Below are positions 48,501 through 56,795 of a DNA stretch of 64,000 nucleotides, in pieces; positions within the stretch are counted from its first letter, which is position 1; every line of letters starts with the position of its first letter. The stretch is from the NCBI GenBank assembly GCA_014607495.2, contig CP053163.1, forward strand, positions 9,094,716 through 9,158,715, given 5' to 3'. The DNA comes from Carposina sasakii (lineage: Eukaryota; Arthropoda; Insecta; Lepidoptera; Carposinidae). Both the position numbers and the translations under genes were made by a program. The notes beneath the pieces were generated by a model, which saw only the letters and a program-made list of their open reading frames with translations, did not search any database and had not been told where the DNA came from.

Positions 48501-49866
48501 TCGAGGCTGGTGATCTACCACGAGCGACAGTCGGACGACGCGCCCCCCGCCGACGCGGATGTCAAGATCTTTGTGCAGTTCGAGGAGCCCGAGCGTGAGT
48601 ACACACACTCGTACACTCGGACACATACACTTGTACACACACACACTCGGACGACGCGCCCCCCGCCGACGCGGATGTCAAGATCTTTGTGCAGTTCGAG
48701 GAGCCCGAGCGTGAGTACACACACTCGTACACTCGGACACATACACTTGTACACACACACACTCGGACGACGCGCCCCCCGCCGACGCGGATGTCAAGAT
48801 CTTTGTGCAGTTCGAGGAGCCCGAGCGTGAGTACACACACTCGTACACTCGGACACATACACTTGTACACACACACACTCGGACGACGCGCCCCCCGCCG
48901 ACGCGGATGTCAAGATCTTTGTGCAGTTCGAGGAGCCCGAGCGTGAGTACACACACTCGTACACTCGGACACATACACTTGTACACACACACACTCGGAC
49001 GACGCGCCCCCCGCCGACGCGGATGTCAAGATCTTTGTGCAGTTCGAGGAGCCCGAGCGTGAGTACACACACTCGTACACTCGGACACATACACTTGTAC
49101 ACACACACACTCGGACGACGCGCCCCCCGCCGACGCGGATGTCAAGATCTTTGTGCAGTTCGAGGAGCCCGAGCGTGAGTACACACACTCGTACACTCGG
49201 ACACACACACTCGTACACACACACACACACACACTCGGACGACGCGCCCCCCGCCGACGCGGATGTCAAGATCTTTGTGCAGTTCGAGGAGCCCGAGCGT
49301 GAGTACACACACTCGTACACTCGGACACACACACTTGTACACACACACACTCGGACGACGCGCCCCCCGCCGACGCGGATGCCAAGATCTTTGTGCAGTT
49401 CGAGGAGCCCGAGCGTGAGTACACACACTCGTACACTCGGACACATACACTTGTACACACACACACTCGGACGACGCGCCCCCGCCGACGCGGATGTCAA
49501 GATCTTTGTGCAGTTCGAGGAGCCCGAGCGTGAGTACACACACTCGTACACACACACACACACTCGTATACACAAACCATGCACCTGAGTCATTCCATCA
49601 AACTCGAGTCTAGTTTTTACACGTCGGTGTTAATAATTGACAATAAGATTCCTAAGGATTTAAAATCATTCTAACATTGCGAATAGTTCTTTCCAAATTG
49701 GAATCGTTCGAATTGCAATGACTGTTCATTAACGTTCGGCCGACGTCCCCACACAGAGGCGGAGGCGGCGCGCGCGGCCCTGCACGGGCGCTACTTCGGC
49801 GGACGCACTGTCCGCGCCGCGCTCTACGACCAGGATCTGTTCGAACACGGAGACCTGTCCGGCTAG
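36582..49866 (+). CDS. hfp: half pint / PUF60 poly(U)-binding splicing factor
   Basis: Nuclear RNA-binding protein that helps U2AF recognise 3' splice sites and, in flies, also represses transcription. Proposed exons: 36582-36590, 40657-40882, 42309-42344, 43060-43276, 44666-44869, 45148-45288, 45612-45882, 46814-47095, 47959-48045, 48468-48594, 49757-49866. All phases match and the model totals 1710 nt, 569 aa, between human PUF60 (about 559) and the fly protein. Rough domain positions: Pro/Ala-rich N-terminus 4-78; [20 protein letters not shown] helix from about 116; RRM1 from about 163 ([20 protein letters not shown]); RRM2 from about 261 ([18 protein letters not shown]); Ala/Pro linker about 340-450; UHM about 463-565 with the RYF motif; C-terminus DLSG. 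Oddities are an extra Val in [10 protein letters not shown], an amplified exon tail, and a GC-rich 5' part. Exons from 42309 onward are firm. The two most 5' exons are inferred from phase only. Confidence 0.88.
37381..38022 (+). repeat. interspersed repeat with five 127-bp tandem units
   Basis: GGGAAGG marks units at 37381, 37509, 37636, 37762 and 37890. Each unit includes ACGAAAACCGCTATACATAT and TTCATTGGGGACAGCGAGG. The array ends in CACGCGGACGGAGTCGCGGG at about 37995, a tail common to many lepidopteran repeats. The inverted, more decayed equivalent is at 5815-6240. Confidence 0.85.
38156..38289. mobile_element. MITE C (about 130 bp), copy 1
   Basis: Begins GTCCGTTTCTTCATAGAATA and ends TATGAAACGGAC, with a CACTGCATAT-type centre. 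Short terminal inverted repeats, no coding capacity. Confidence 0.7.
38360..38589 (+). mobile_element. diverged copy of the same retroelement inside a MITE
   Basis: Shares CATTCTTGAGGATTTTCT and ACTAAAGACAATGGCTGTAT with the two copies above, with a short insertion in the middle and an A-rich end. It separates two MITE copies at 38156-38289 and 38590-38720. Confidence 0.55.
38590..38720. mobile_element. MITE C, copy 2 (inverted relative to copy 1)
   Basis: GTCCGTTTCATGCAATAATT to CTATGAAACGGAC. Contains CTAGCACCATCCTTCATCGG, the complement of copy 1, so the pair with the retroelement between them forms a larger inverted repeat. Confidence 0.7.
39744..39973 (-). mobile_element. common lepidopteran repeat (GTCCGCGTGGACTGCAG family), - strand
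   Basis: Complement of the family: TCTGCAGTCCACACAGACGG at the right and AACAGCTAAACCGATTTCAA at the left, with AACATATAGGCTACTTTTTA between. Other copies: 32812-32962 (same orientation), 40216-40470 and 59622-59853 (opposite). Confidence 0.65.
40216..40470 (+). mobile_element. common lepidopteran repeat (GTCCGCGTGGACTGCAG family)
   Basis: GACTTCGTCCGCGTGGACTG, AAAAAGTAGCCTATATGTTA, and an end TTTATAATATTAGTAGGATA. It lies about 190 bases upstream of the Pro/Ala exon at 40657. Confidence 0.7.
40657..40882 (+). CDS. hfp: Pro/Ala-rich exon, probably hfp N-terminus
   Basis: Acceptor CAGTTGCAG, donor CCCCG|GTGAGT, 75 codons plus one base. It reads [20 protein letters not shown], then repeated AAPL units, then a Pro-rich end. 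Very GC-rich against an AT-rich background. Its phase-1 end fits the 36-nt microexon at 42309 (giving GADLRQ) and also a short alternative exon at 40991 that ends in a stop. It could instead belong to an unrecognised upstream gene. Confidence 0.5.
40991..41061 (+). CDS. possible alternative terminal exon after the Pro/Ala exon
   Basis: Acceptor CTGTTGCAG. Joined in phase 1 to 40882 it reads [18 protein letters not shown] then FAHAQ and TGA. This gives a complete short Pro-rich protein end. I see no AATAAA close downstream. It could be an alternative or premature-stop exon of hfp, the last exon of a separate gene, or chance in GC-rich DNA. Confidence 0.25.
41950..42078. mobile_element. MITE C copy in the hfp 5' region
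   Basis: GTCCGTTTCAAAGAATAACT to GAAACGCG, between two diverged copies of a short segment (GTTCGTTCTAGTTC at about 41878 and 42114). Confidence 0.65.
42309..42344 (+). CDS. hfp: hfp 36-nt microexon
   Basis: Acceptor CTGTTGCAG, donor ACGG|GTAAGT. It encodes [11 protein letters not shown] with split glycines at each end. This matches the (Y)DLKQTGDV segment recalled from fly Half pint just before GPGTRS, so despite its size it is well supported. Enters and leaves in phase 1. Confidence 0.7.
42420..42680 (+). mobile_element. interspersed repeat family E in an hfp intron
   Basis: Diverged copy: TCATCATGCCCTTATACCAT, CAATATAGTTTG and TTTTACGGCCTGCTGCCTGC. Confidence 0.5.
42725..42925 (+). mobile_element. 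interspersed repeat family G in an hfp intron
   Basis: GCTGATGCGGGGCTTCATTA, GTTGTAAGAGTCGACTAAGG and AGCAACTTGTCACTGATCAT. Confidence 0.55.
43060..43276 (+). CDS. hfp: hfp exon (GPG.RSA block and [10 protein letters not shown] helix)
   Basis: Acceptor TTGGCGCAG. It encodes [20 protein letters not shown], then [40 protein letters not shown] and LALMC, nearly identical to the recalled fly protein over the last 50 residues. Donor TGCAG|GTGCGT, phase 2. An open frame runs back to 42948 but the homology begins at the acceptor. Confidence 0.88.
43690..44405 (+). mobile_element. GC-rich repeat bounded by (ATT)n, probably a LINE 3' region
   Basis: TTATTATTATTATTATT at both ends enclose about 690 GC-rich bases in an hfp intron (CATGGGCCCCCTGAAACGGC, CTCGAGCTGTCATAGCTCTC). 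An (ATT)n end is common for LINE 3' tails. No reliable coding match. Confidence 0.4.
44666..44869 (+). CDS. hfp: hfp exon (RRM1)
   Basis: Acceptor CAACTTGCAG. It encodes [20 protein letters not shown] then [20 protein letters not shown] and [20 protein letters not shown] to MLGG. RNP2 is VYVGSI and RNP1 is KGFAFVEY. Donor GGACG|GTGAGT, phase 2. Confidence 0.95.
45148..45288 (+). CDS. hfp: hfp exon (RRM1-RRM2 linker and RRM2 start)
   Basis: Acceptor TATCCCGCAG. It encodes [40 protein letters not shown] and TEDDIK. RNP2 of RRM2 is IYVASV. Fly and human proteins, as recalled, read NIKVGRPSN, so the doubled valine is an extra codon here. Donor AAAAA|GTGAGT, phase 2. Confidence 0.93.
45612..45882 (+). 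CDS. hfp: hfp exon (RRM2 end and Ala-rich linker)
   Basis: Acceptor CACTCGCAG. It encodes [60 protein letters not shown] and an Ala tract ending ATAKIQ. RNP1 is KGYGFIEY. Donor CAG|GTACCG, phase 0. About 27 bases of the exon end recur just downstream, to 45916, without a GT. Confidence 0.93.
45918..46195 (+). mobile_element. interspersed repeat family E in an hfp intron
   Basis: CATCATTATCTTCCTGCCCC, GGCGCAATATGGTTTCTTTC and TTTTACAGCCGGCTGCCTGC; begins 36 bases after the hfp donor at 45883. Confidence 0.6.
46262..46740 (-). mobile_element. repeat resembling an inverted LINE 3' UTR in an hfp intron
   Basis: Starts AAATCAAATCAAATAGTTTA with TTGTGATGCACAGGTTATTA, the complement of an A-rich tail, and runs to the Pro/Ala linker exon. 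No coding frame. Class uncertain. Confidence 0.35.
46814..47095 (+). CDS. hfp: hfp exon (Pro/Ala linker)
   Basis: Acceptor TGTCTTCAG. It encodes [20 protein letters not shown], a Pro/Ala stretch, then [20 protein letters not shown] and Q. The ISG.(S)AR.LVMQ end matches the segment that precedes the UHM in fly and human proteins. Donor CAG|GTATGT, phase 0. Confidence 0.88.
47128..47345 (+). mobile_element. tRNA-derived SINE (family 1) in an hfp intron
   Basis: CGACCGATTGGCGTAGTTGT head, B box TGGTTTCGAATCCCGG, body as in other copies. Lies 33 bases after the donor at 47096. Confidence 0.7.
47461..47820 (+). repeat. 45-bp minisatellite, about 8 copies, in an hfp intron
   Basis: Period 45 with units starting at 47476, 47521, 47566, 47611, 47656, 47701, 47746 and 47791. 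They differ mainly at one site (CTTGGATAC or CTTGTATAC). As 45 is a multiple of three and no stop occurs, several long frames stay open on both strands, for example repeats of [15 protein letters not shown]. No splice sites or homology support translation. Confidence 0.95.
47959..48045 (+). CDS. hfp: hfp exon (UHM first half)
   Basis: Acceptor CTTATTTGCAG. The 29 codons read [20 protein letters not shown] and DVDAALHHE, corresponding to RLMRP...RVIILRNMV.PEDVD in flies. Donor GAG|GTACGT, phase 0. The preceding intron holds a SINE and a 45-bp minisatellite. Confidence 0.85.
48377..48455 (+). mobile_element. RTE 3' tail abutting the hfp UHM exon
   Basis: CTTCCGACCGGTCGGAATGG then GGGGGAGGCCTATGTTCAGC and AGTGGACTTCTCATGGC, the RTE 3' end also seen (complement) at 8900-8975. 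It ends about 12 bases before the exon acceptor. Confidence 0.7.
48468..48594 (+). CDS. hfp: hfp exon (UHM middle); tail amplified ninefold
   Basis: Acceptor GATATAACGATAG has no real polypyrimidine tract and directly follows an RTE 3' tail. The exon encodes [40 protein letters not shown] and PE, matching the EEC.KFG.VSRVII...VKIFV.F block. First donor GAGC|GTGAGT at 48595, phase 1. The last 64 bases of the exon plus 52 intron bases form the unit of the tandem array that follows. Confidence 0.85.
48531..49582 (+). repeat. 116-bp exon-intron minisatellite, 9 units
   Basis: Units start at 48531, 48647, 48763, 48879, 48995, 49111, 49235, 49351 and 49467. Each has a 64-base copy of the hfp exon tail (TCGGACGACGCG...GAGCCCGAGC), the donor GTGAGT, and about 52 bases of (AC)-rich intron. 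Unit 6 to 7 is 124 bp because of extra CA dinucleotides. Unit 8 has one T-to-C change and unit 9 lacks one C. Only unit 1 is preceded by the rest of the exon and an acceptor. Near identity points to recent expansion or to an assembly effect. Confidence 0.95.
49757..49866 (+). CDS. hfp: hfp last exon (UHM end, stop)
   Basis: Acceptor CCCACACAG. Joined in phase 1 it reads [20 protein letters not shown] and [16 protein letters not shown], then TAG at 49864-49866. GRYFGGR carries the RXF motif of U2AF-homology domains. The DLSG end is the family C-terminus. Confidence 0.93.
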
Positions 49867-50454
49867 ACGGCACCTCACGTACTCACCTCACCAGCGACGC
49901 GTGCGGGAATATTACGAGTTTTGTCCCCCTATTAGTATGAAAAGTGGAACAATGGACGACAGAATAGATCGGTATATTCCCGGATCCTTCCTAGGCTGAC
50001 TACCCTATGACGTACCGACGGTGGATCCTTTCTAAACGCGTCGTCGTATATAAAGCCGACAGGGTTATTACCTAATTTGCGACACAGATGGTGTGTGTTA
50101 AACGAAATGATTAAAAATAGCCCACTACAAAGAAGTGATCCACAAAATTTTAGATTCTCAATCACATTAAAAATTTCATCTGATTTCGCGTTTCAAATTT
50201 TGTAATTAATTTTTTTACAGGGGACTGATTTCATGACATTTCGCTTAACATACTGTACTAAGTTGTACCAACATTGACTTATTAGAGTAAGCACGAACCT
50301 TTTTACGCGCTGTAACGCTATCGACTCGTACGCAAGATTTATGAGATACGATTGTTTCGGACTAGCGAGAGGTTCGTACCCGCCCCACATAAAGCCTATC
50401 GAAATGTCAAAACATCTTAACGTTGTTTATGTATTCACACACACACACACACAC

Positions 50455-50640
50455 TTCACAACACATTGACTTAGTCCCACACTAAGATCCCTAAGGTCTT
50501 GTGTCGTGGGTACTAAAAGCAACGGTATATAAATACATAGATAAGTATATAAACATCCATGACTCGGAAACAAACATCGATATTCATCACATCAATGTTT
50601 GCACCTACCGGGATTCGAACCCAGGACCTATGGCGTATGT
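50455..50640 (-). mobile_element. tRNA-derived SINE (family 1), - strand
   Basis: Complement of the family body (CACACTAAGATCCCTAAGGT) and B box (CCGGGATTCGAACCCAGG). The A-box end is missing. A related 80-base fragment lies at 29868-29950. Confidence 0.7.
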
Positions 50641-51024
50641 ATATTTGATTACAAAGGAAGAATAAAACTAACTTAGTTGTAATATAAAAATACTTGTGAG
50701 GAAGTACGAAACGAACATTGTATCGTTGATATGTAATAACTAATTGGACATATTCTTCTAAATTTCTGTCAATTACCCTAACATCAGTACTGTTATCGTA
50801 ACTTGACGATTGTATAACATTACACTGTATACTAACTCCTCTACTCCTTCATATATCTGATTAGTAATTGCATTAAAACTATAGTGATTCATATGTGCAA
50901 CTACAAAGATAACATTAAATGTGTATTAAATATTTAAATAGTATCAATGGCCTACATTTACATTATCGCCTTTTAGCACTTAAAGTGTACAATTACCAAA
51001 AATAGGCAAAATATTATTATACGT

Positions 51025-51190
51025 TTATGTATATGTCGTGGCCATATCGTTGAATTAATTATATCATGAAATGGTCAAAATGCCCTTGACCATATGATGA
51101 TAATGAATTGATCATTTCATGATACTAACCTAACCTAACCGACCATTTCATGAAATTACTATTAAAGTTATTTGGCCACGACATATATAC
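51025..51190. mobile_element. inverted-repeat MITE downstream of hfp
   Basis: GTCGTGGCCATATCGTTGAA...CATGAAATGGTC on the left and GACCATTTCATG...TTTGGCCACGAC on the right. The centre holds a second partial inverted copy and AACCTAACCTAACC. Confidence 0.65.
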
Positions 51191-51967
51191 GATATTTGAA
51201 ATGGTCTTCTGTAAAATATGTAGATTTATTGATACTGTATAAAATTTAAAAAATATATTGTCTAATTTTATTTATTTATTTATTATAGGCAACATACACA
51301 AAGTAAAAATATTTAACAAAAATATTTAACATATATAAATATTATTTATTTTTTCTTTTCCTTGAAATTATACATCATCTCTACTTCACGAGTTTCTGAT
51401 CAAAGTTTATTTTTACAATAGCTAAGATTTTCAAAGATAGAAAAAAATTGTTAATAGATACAGGTGTAAGTGTAATACACTGCGATGAGTCACTATTTTC
51501 TTAACGCGAATTTCAATTATTAGTAAAAGTAATCAATGAAAACACAGTGTAATGTATTTAAATTACTGTTATATTGTAAAATGACATTAAAGTACCAGAT
51601 AAATAGAAACTTATGTGAGTGATCAGCTTTACCGATTTAGATTGACATGAGTTCATTATTTATTGCTTTTCACCTATTTAAAATGTTTCAAACAAGAAAT
51701 AACAAACCCCGCAATAAATTTTAAATCCACATCAATTTACTTCAATGAAGATGTCATTTAATGATAACCACTAAAGTGAGTTAATATCGTGGGCAATCTG
51801 TAGTTAGTGATGTATCCCATGTAATATCGCCTGCTCCCTCACACAATATGTCCATCTCACTCGCACTGCTCATTCTATAGACACGCGTAGCGAAGAGTAA
51901 CATTATCTGCAAATTATGTGATTTTGATATATAATCGATGACGTTTTCGTTAAATATGCTCTGTAGA

Positions 51968-52065
51968 GTGCGTTTAACCGTGTAGTTCCAGAGAGCACAT
52001 TTTCTGTGTCACTGCACACACAAACACAAAAATGTTAGGCACACGAATTATTCTATGAAACGGAC
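51968..52065. mobile_element. MITE C copy, shortened
   Basis: GTGCGTTTAACCGTGTAGTT to CTATGAAACGGAC, with TGTCACTGCACAC in the middle. Confidence 0.6.
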
Positions 52066-52159
52066 TCTACTATACCTACACTATGTCATAAGCTTTTTTA
52101 ATGATCATTATTTATTATTTTACCGGCCTAGATAAATATTATTTCAATTAGTTGCGTAG

Positions 52160-52285
52160 CCAGAACTATAAGATCATAAAGGAGATCACACAGATAGCTT
52201 GGAAACATGTAAATTATCAGTGACAAGTTGCTAGCTTGAAGCTATCGCCTGATTTCCTTTATGATCTTACAGTTCTGGCTGTGTG
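52160..52285. mobile_element. short inverted-repeat element
   Basis: AGCCAGAACTATAAGATCAT...AAGGA and its complement TCCTTTATGATCTTACAGTT...CTGGCT about 70 bases apart. Related sequence (repeat family G) occurs at about 42700-42925. Confidence 0.55.
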
Positions 52286-52889
52286 TATTAGTTGTGTCGT
52301 TTGAAAGGGTTCAGTAGGAGGGCAACTAGCCGTGTGTTTGTCGTTCCGTTGTAGTTTAGATACCGACTCGCCCCGCGTGTCTATAACGCTAAGGTCTCTT
52401 AGGATAGTGGCGCCGTTATGTAGCGGCCGTGACTTCACCGTAAAGACGGCTGCCTTTTGCGTTCGTACGGCTGCTATACTTATAACAACACTGGTATCCT
52501 AGAAAATCATAGTTTAAACGAGCTGCAAGTAATATAAAATATCTTTGTGGTTGTATAAACTCTGTATAAGTTCTAGTGATATTCGCTATTAGGTGTAAAT
52601 GTTACTTTTAAGCTTTGTTATGGAATGATTGAGAAAGAATGTAATTAAACGAATTTTGGATAAATTATGATTTTTATTGAATTGGTCTCACCCCGACACA
52701 AAGGTCGCATTAGCATACGGATTCGCCCCTCGCGGCGCGAGAAATGAATTGTTTCAGAAATGAAGTCCCCTAATATGAGCGCTAGTGTCTTGAAACTTTA
52801 CACTCTTTCATATACAGGTTGTTTTTTGTCGTCAACTTTTCCAAATACAATAGAATCCGTTTATTGTGACTCCGCCTATATTGACCTAC

Positions 52890-53115
52890 CAATTGGTCGA
52901 TTGGTCTAGTAGGTAGTGACCCTGCCTGCGACGCCATAGGTCCTGGGTTCGAATCCCAGTAGGTGTAAACATTGATATGATAAATATCGATATTTGTTTC
53001 CGAGTCATGGGTGTTTCTATACTTACCTATGTATTTATATACCGTTGCTTAGTACCCACGACACAAGACGTTAGGGATCTTAATGTGGGACTAGGTGTGT
53101 TGTGTAGTGTGTGAA
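52890..53115 (+). mobile_element. tRNA-derived SINE (family 1)
   Basis: ATTGGTCGATTGGTCTAGTA head, B box TGGGTTCGAATCCCAG, body to AGGGATCTTAATGTGGGACT and a short TTTATTTATA tail. A MITE B copy follows directly. Confidence 0.75.
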
Positions 53116-53166
53116 TATATTTATTTATATTTGCATATATTTAATATATATATATATATATATATA

Positions 53167-53534
53167 CAGGATGATTTTTGGTCGTCAACGTTCCCGAAAA
53201 CTACGGAATCTCCTCATCATCACGATCATTTTTCTCCATGGAAGCATACCTGGGAAGTGTCTGGTTTCCAAAATATTAGGGTCCAAAGTTGAGTAAATAG
53301 ACTGCGTTTTTCTGCATAAATGCACATAGACGCGCGCAGCAGGATTTTTTCACGAAAAATAATTAATATCTGTCTATAAAAAAACTAACATAGACACTAT
53401 AAATTTCGCACGATCAAGGAATTTAAATAAAAAAAAAAAAAAAAAATCCCAGCATTTTTTTTGGCATAAACTTACTTTATTTCATGTATAGAATACGTAC
53501 CCTTCGTTAAAGGTGGCCACAAAAAAACATCCTG
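53167..53534 (+). mobile_element. MITE B copy
   Basis: Ends CAGGATGATTTTTGG and ACATCCTG flanked by TA. It carries an internal run of 18 A and CATACCTGGGAAGTGTCTGG. Confidence 0.85.
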
Positions 53535-53821
53535 TATATATATATTTATTTATAATATTTAATTACACAATGAACTTTGGTTTTTATATATTTTTTTTTC
53601 CATTTCTTTATTAATAATTTTATAATATATAATATCTTGACTAAGATAAAAACACTTCTCCATAATATAATCCGTTAGGATATGGTTGATCGTTTCATCA
53701 TTAAAAAAATGTGCTGAGGGATTCAGCTTTGCCGAGATTTGGCTTATGTATAGCTATCGGGATGAAAAAATAACATTTCCTATAATGTAATTTCAAAAAG
53801 AGATGGTAGAATTCGTCATCC

Positions 53822-53905
53822 GAGTAATTGACCCGGTGGCTCAGTGGTAAGAGCGTTGGCACGGAATGCAGAGGTCGTGGGTTCGATTCCCACCCGGGTG
53901 AGGAA
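53822..53905 (+). mobile_element. tRNA-derived SINE head (family 2), intact boxes
   Basis: A box TGGCTCAGTGGTAAGAGC and B box GTGGGTTCGATTCCC, with paired D arm (GCTC/GAGC), T arm (GTGGG/CCCAC) and acceptor-like ends (ACCCGG/CCGGGT). The anticodon arm is not well formed, so this is a SINE rather than a tRNA gene. A tandem array starts immediately after it. Confidence 0.65.
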
Positions 53906-53906
53906 C

Positions 53907-54185
53907 ACGGCCACGATAGCGATACGGCCACGATAACGACACGACCACGATAACGACACGGCCAAGATAGCGACACGGTCACGATAACGAAAACAGCCAC
54001 GATAACGACACGACCACGATAGCGACACGGTCACGATAACGAAAACAGCCACGATAACGACACGGCCAAGATAGCGACACAGCCACGATAATGACACAGC
54101 CACGATAACGACACGACCACGATAGCGACACGGTCACGATAACGAAAACAGCCACGATAACGACACGGCCAAGATAACGACACGG
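53907..54185 (+). repeat. (CGATAACGACACGGCCA)-type tandem array
   Basis: About 280 bases of degenerate 18-bp units (ACGATAACGACACGACC, with AGCG and GAAAACAG variants) starting right after a SINE head. Similar words occur at 17990-18070. Confidence 0.85.
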
Positions 54186-54358
54186 CTTTTTCGGAAGCAA
54201 AAATGTATTAGATAGTATGGCTCGTTTTTCCACTAGACGACACGGCCTCCCATACTTGATGACGAAATGTCGTGGTCGTGTCGTTTAGTAGAAAATAGCC
54301 CAATCTCAGCAATTGACACTTGAATTTCTAGCTTGATCTACACAAGTAGGTACATATA

Positions 54359-54754
54359 CAGGGCGATTTTTGGTCGTCAACGTTCCCGAAAACTAAGGAA
54401 TCTCCTCATCATCACGATCATTTTTCCCAATGGAAGCATACCTGGGAAGTGTCTGGTTTCCAAAATATTAGGCTGGGTCTGCCGAAAGTTGAGTAAATAG
54501 ACTGCGTTTTTCTGCATAAATGCACATAGACGCCTTGCGTTCTATCGCAGGCGATCCTGATTTCATTTGCACGAAAAATTCAAAAAATTAATATCTGTCT
54601 ATAAAAAAACTAACATAAACACTAAACACTATGAATTTCGCACGATCAAGGAATTTTTTTTTTTTTTTTTTAATTTTTTTTTGGCATAAACTTACTTTAT
54701 TTCATGTATAGAATACGTACCCTTCGTTAAAGGTGGCCACAAAAAAACATTCTG
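54359..54754 (+). mobile_element. MITE B copy with small insertions
   Basis: TA-flanked, close to the copy at 53167, with extra bases near 54470 and 54530. A partial copy follows at about 54852-55085. Confidence 0.82.
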
Positions 54755-55836
54755 TATATAGGTATAGGTTTTTTACAAAACGTTTTGTATGACCTCAGCT
54801 TATTATTATTGACGTGTTCGTCGATGTCATTCTAAACGGATTCTACTGTATTGTCCTCATCATCACGAATATTTTTCTCCATAGAAGCATACCTTGGAAA
54901 GTGTCTGGTTTCCAAGATATTACGGTCCAAAGTTGAGTTATCAGATTGCATATTTTGCAGAAAAAAAATCCTATCGTAAGGAGACCGTCTATTTACTCAA
55001 CTTGGACGCCAGCGGTATGCTTCCATGGAGTCGTGATGATAAAACGACCATTAGCTCCTCAACGAAAAACGGACACCCTGAATTTATTGTTTAGTTTACG
55101 GTCCAAAGTTGAGTTTCAAATATTATCGTAAGGAGACCGTTCATTATTAGCTGTACGGGAACTAGCTAGTGTGTGCTTCAACAAACAAATTTTAAAATCT
55201 AATTCGTTAAGCTCCGGGGGGTATCGTTATTAACTTCGTAACTGGGGCGTTCTGTCTTTATTGTTACTGATTACATGAATTATGGTGCTGGCTATTTATT
55301 TATATCTCTGATTAATTTATGGAATGGAACTTTTTTTATAAGAAAGATTTGTTAGTTTGGGGTCTCGTAGGTAATATGTTTCATTAAACACGTGTGCCTC
55401 TTGCTTGGACCTCATGTTCCTCTCGGTTACCGATGTAAGTGAAGCACAATGTAAATTATTGAAAGAATAAATAATTAAGTACATAGTTCAATATCGTAGG
55501 AACATTTAGATTTAATTCTGAATGATTTGCTGCAAGTGGTCCATAACAATCTTCATCTCTATAACTGTATGTATTTGTTATCCTTATTGCGTTAGTAGCA
55601 GTACCTATAAAAAAAAACTATGAAATGACAAAAAGTAAAAGATTGACAAAAAAGTTTTTAAGAAAGGTACGTAACATCATAGAAAAATAAATATCGATTC
55701 GAGAAAAAAAAAAATGGGCTTTATAAAGATACTAAACGCGTATCTTCAGCTGAGCGGATAAATCAATCGAAATGAAAACGAATTGTCGGAGTAATTTTAC
55801 GTGTTCATTTTGTTTTATAGCACATCTAAATAAGAA

Positions 55837-55968
55837 TCGCGTCGATCGATAGTCCCAGTTTAATAAACATAGTTAATTACATACCACGATATTATAACCA
55901 AGTCGCGTCGATCGATAGTCCCAGTTTAATAAACATAGTTAATTACATACCACGATATTATTAACCGA
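55837..55968 (+). repeat. 66-bp tandem duplication upstream of the GR gene
   Basis: Two adjacent copies (55837 and 55903) beginning TCGCGTCGATCGATAGTCCC, nearly identical except for a few bases at the end. They lie about 160-290 bases before the GR ATG, so within the likely promoter region. Confidence 0.9.
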
Positions 55969-56129
55969 GTTTTATAATAGATATACCTACCTATCTATTA
56001 TGTGCACGCTCGCATATAATTATTTTCAAAAATAAAACATACTTTTTAACTAATTTGTAGGTAGTCGTGGTATACCACGGCAGTCAAGGCAGTCGGAAAA
56101 AATATCTCTGTTAAAAAATAATTGAAATC

Positions 56130-56795
56130 ATGATAGACTCTCCAACTCTAAAGCATTTAAACATAATCGTACTGATTCGATTACTCTGTGGATTTTACAC
56201 TGACGAATATTTTAACAAGAGATATAATATACTTTGTAAAACATTTTGTATATGCGTGTGTATATTAGGAAATGTTGTCCTTTTCGTTTTTTGGATATAT
56301 CCTGAAAGTCTGTTTCGTCAACTGTTTATGTGTCTGTTTTTGTTAAAGTACGACACATTGGTTGTGGATAATTTGTTCCATGGAGGCCATTTCTGCAAGT
56401 ATTGGAGAGGTGTAACAAGTATAAATTCGAGTTTCTCTCCACCGAAATTGGCTCTTACATATTTTGTACTATCAATGAAGTTAACTCTAACTATAATTTT
56501 AAAAAAATGTCTATCGCGAGCCGTTTTCTTAAATGAGATAGTATATGTAACAATTTTAATTATTTATTGCGAAATTATAGAAGTGGTCAGTTTTTTAAGC
56601 AGAGACATAATACTAGAATTGCTCTGGGATAGGATGCGAGAGATAAGAAGTAATTTAGAGAAATGTATCGCCAACACCAAGATGGATAACTCAACACAAA
56701 TATCTGATCGAATTAATAATATAACCACTTATGTAAAATGTTACAAAAATATTCTAGACACATTAAATTGTTCAAATTTTTCAATTAAACTCATT
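56130..56795 (+). CDS. GR exon 1
   Basis: 222 codons from ATG (context ATCATGATAG): MIDSPTLKHLNIIVLIRLLC onward, with charged loops between hydrophobic stretches, to LNCSNFSIKLI. Donor ATT|GTAAGT, phase 0. The open frame continues to 56843, but the splice site is strong and later exons are in phase. Confidence 0.88.

Larger units (their letters stand above)
49867..52160. other. hfp 3' flank, repeats
   Basis: 3' UTR of unknown length; first AATAAA found is at 50661, beyond a - strand SINE. The rest is AT-rich with MITEs and no gene. Confidence 0.45.

Noticed and set aside
48531..49582. CRISPR-like regular repeat array
   Set aside because: Units are contiguous 116-bp tandem copies without unique spacers, in a eukaryotic gene.
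48910..49593. 227-aa - strand frame of Cys/Val/Arg-rich repeats and the matching + strand frames
   Set aside because: Frames generated by the 116-bp array; the real coding content is only the first unit's exon, fixed by UHM homology.
53826..53900. tRNA gene
   Set aside because: D and T arms are good but no proper anticodon arm forms, and related heads occur elsewhere in the window, so it is a SINE.
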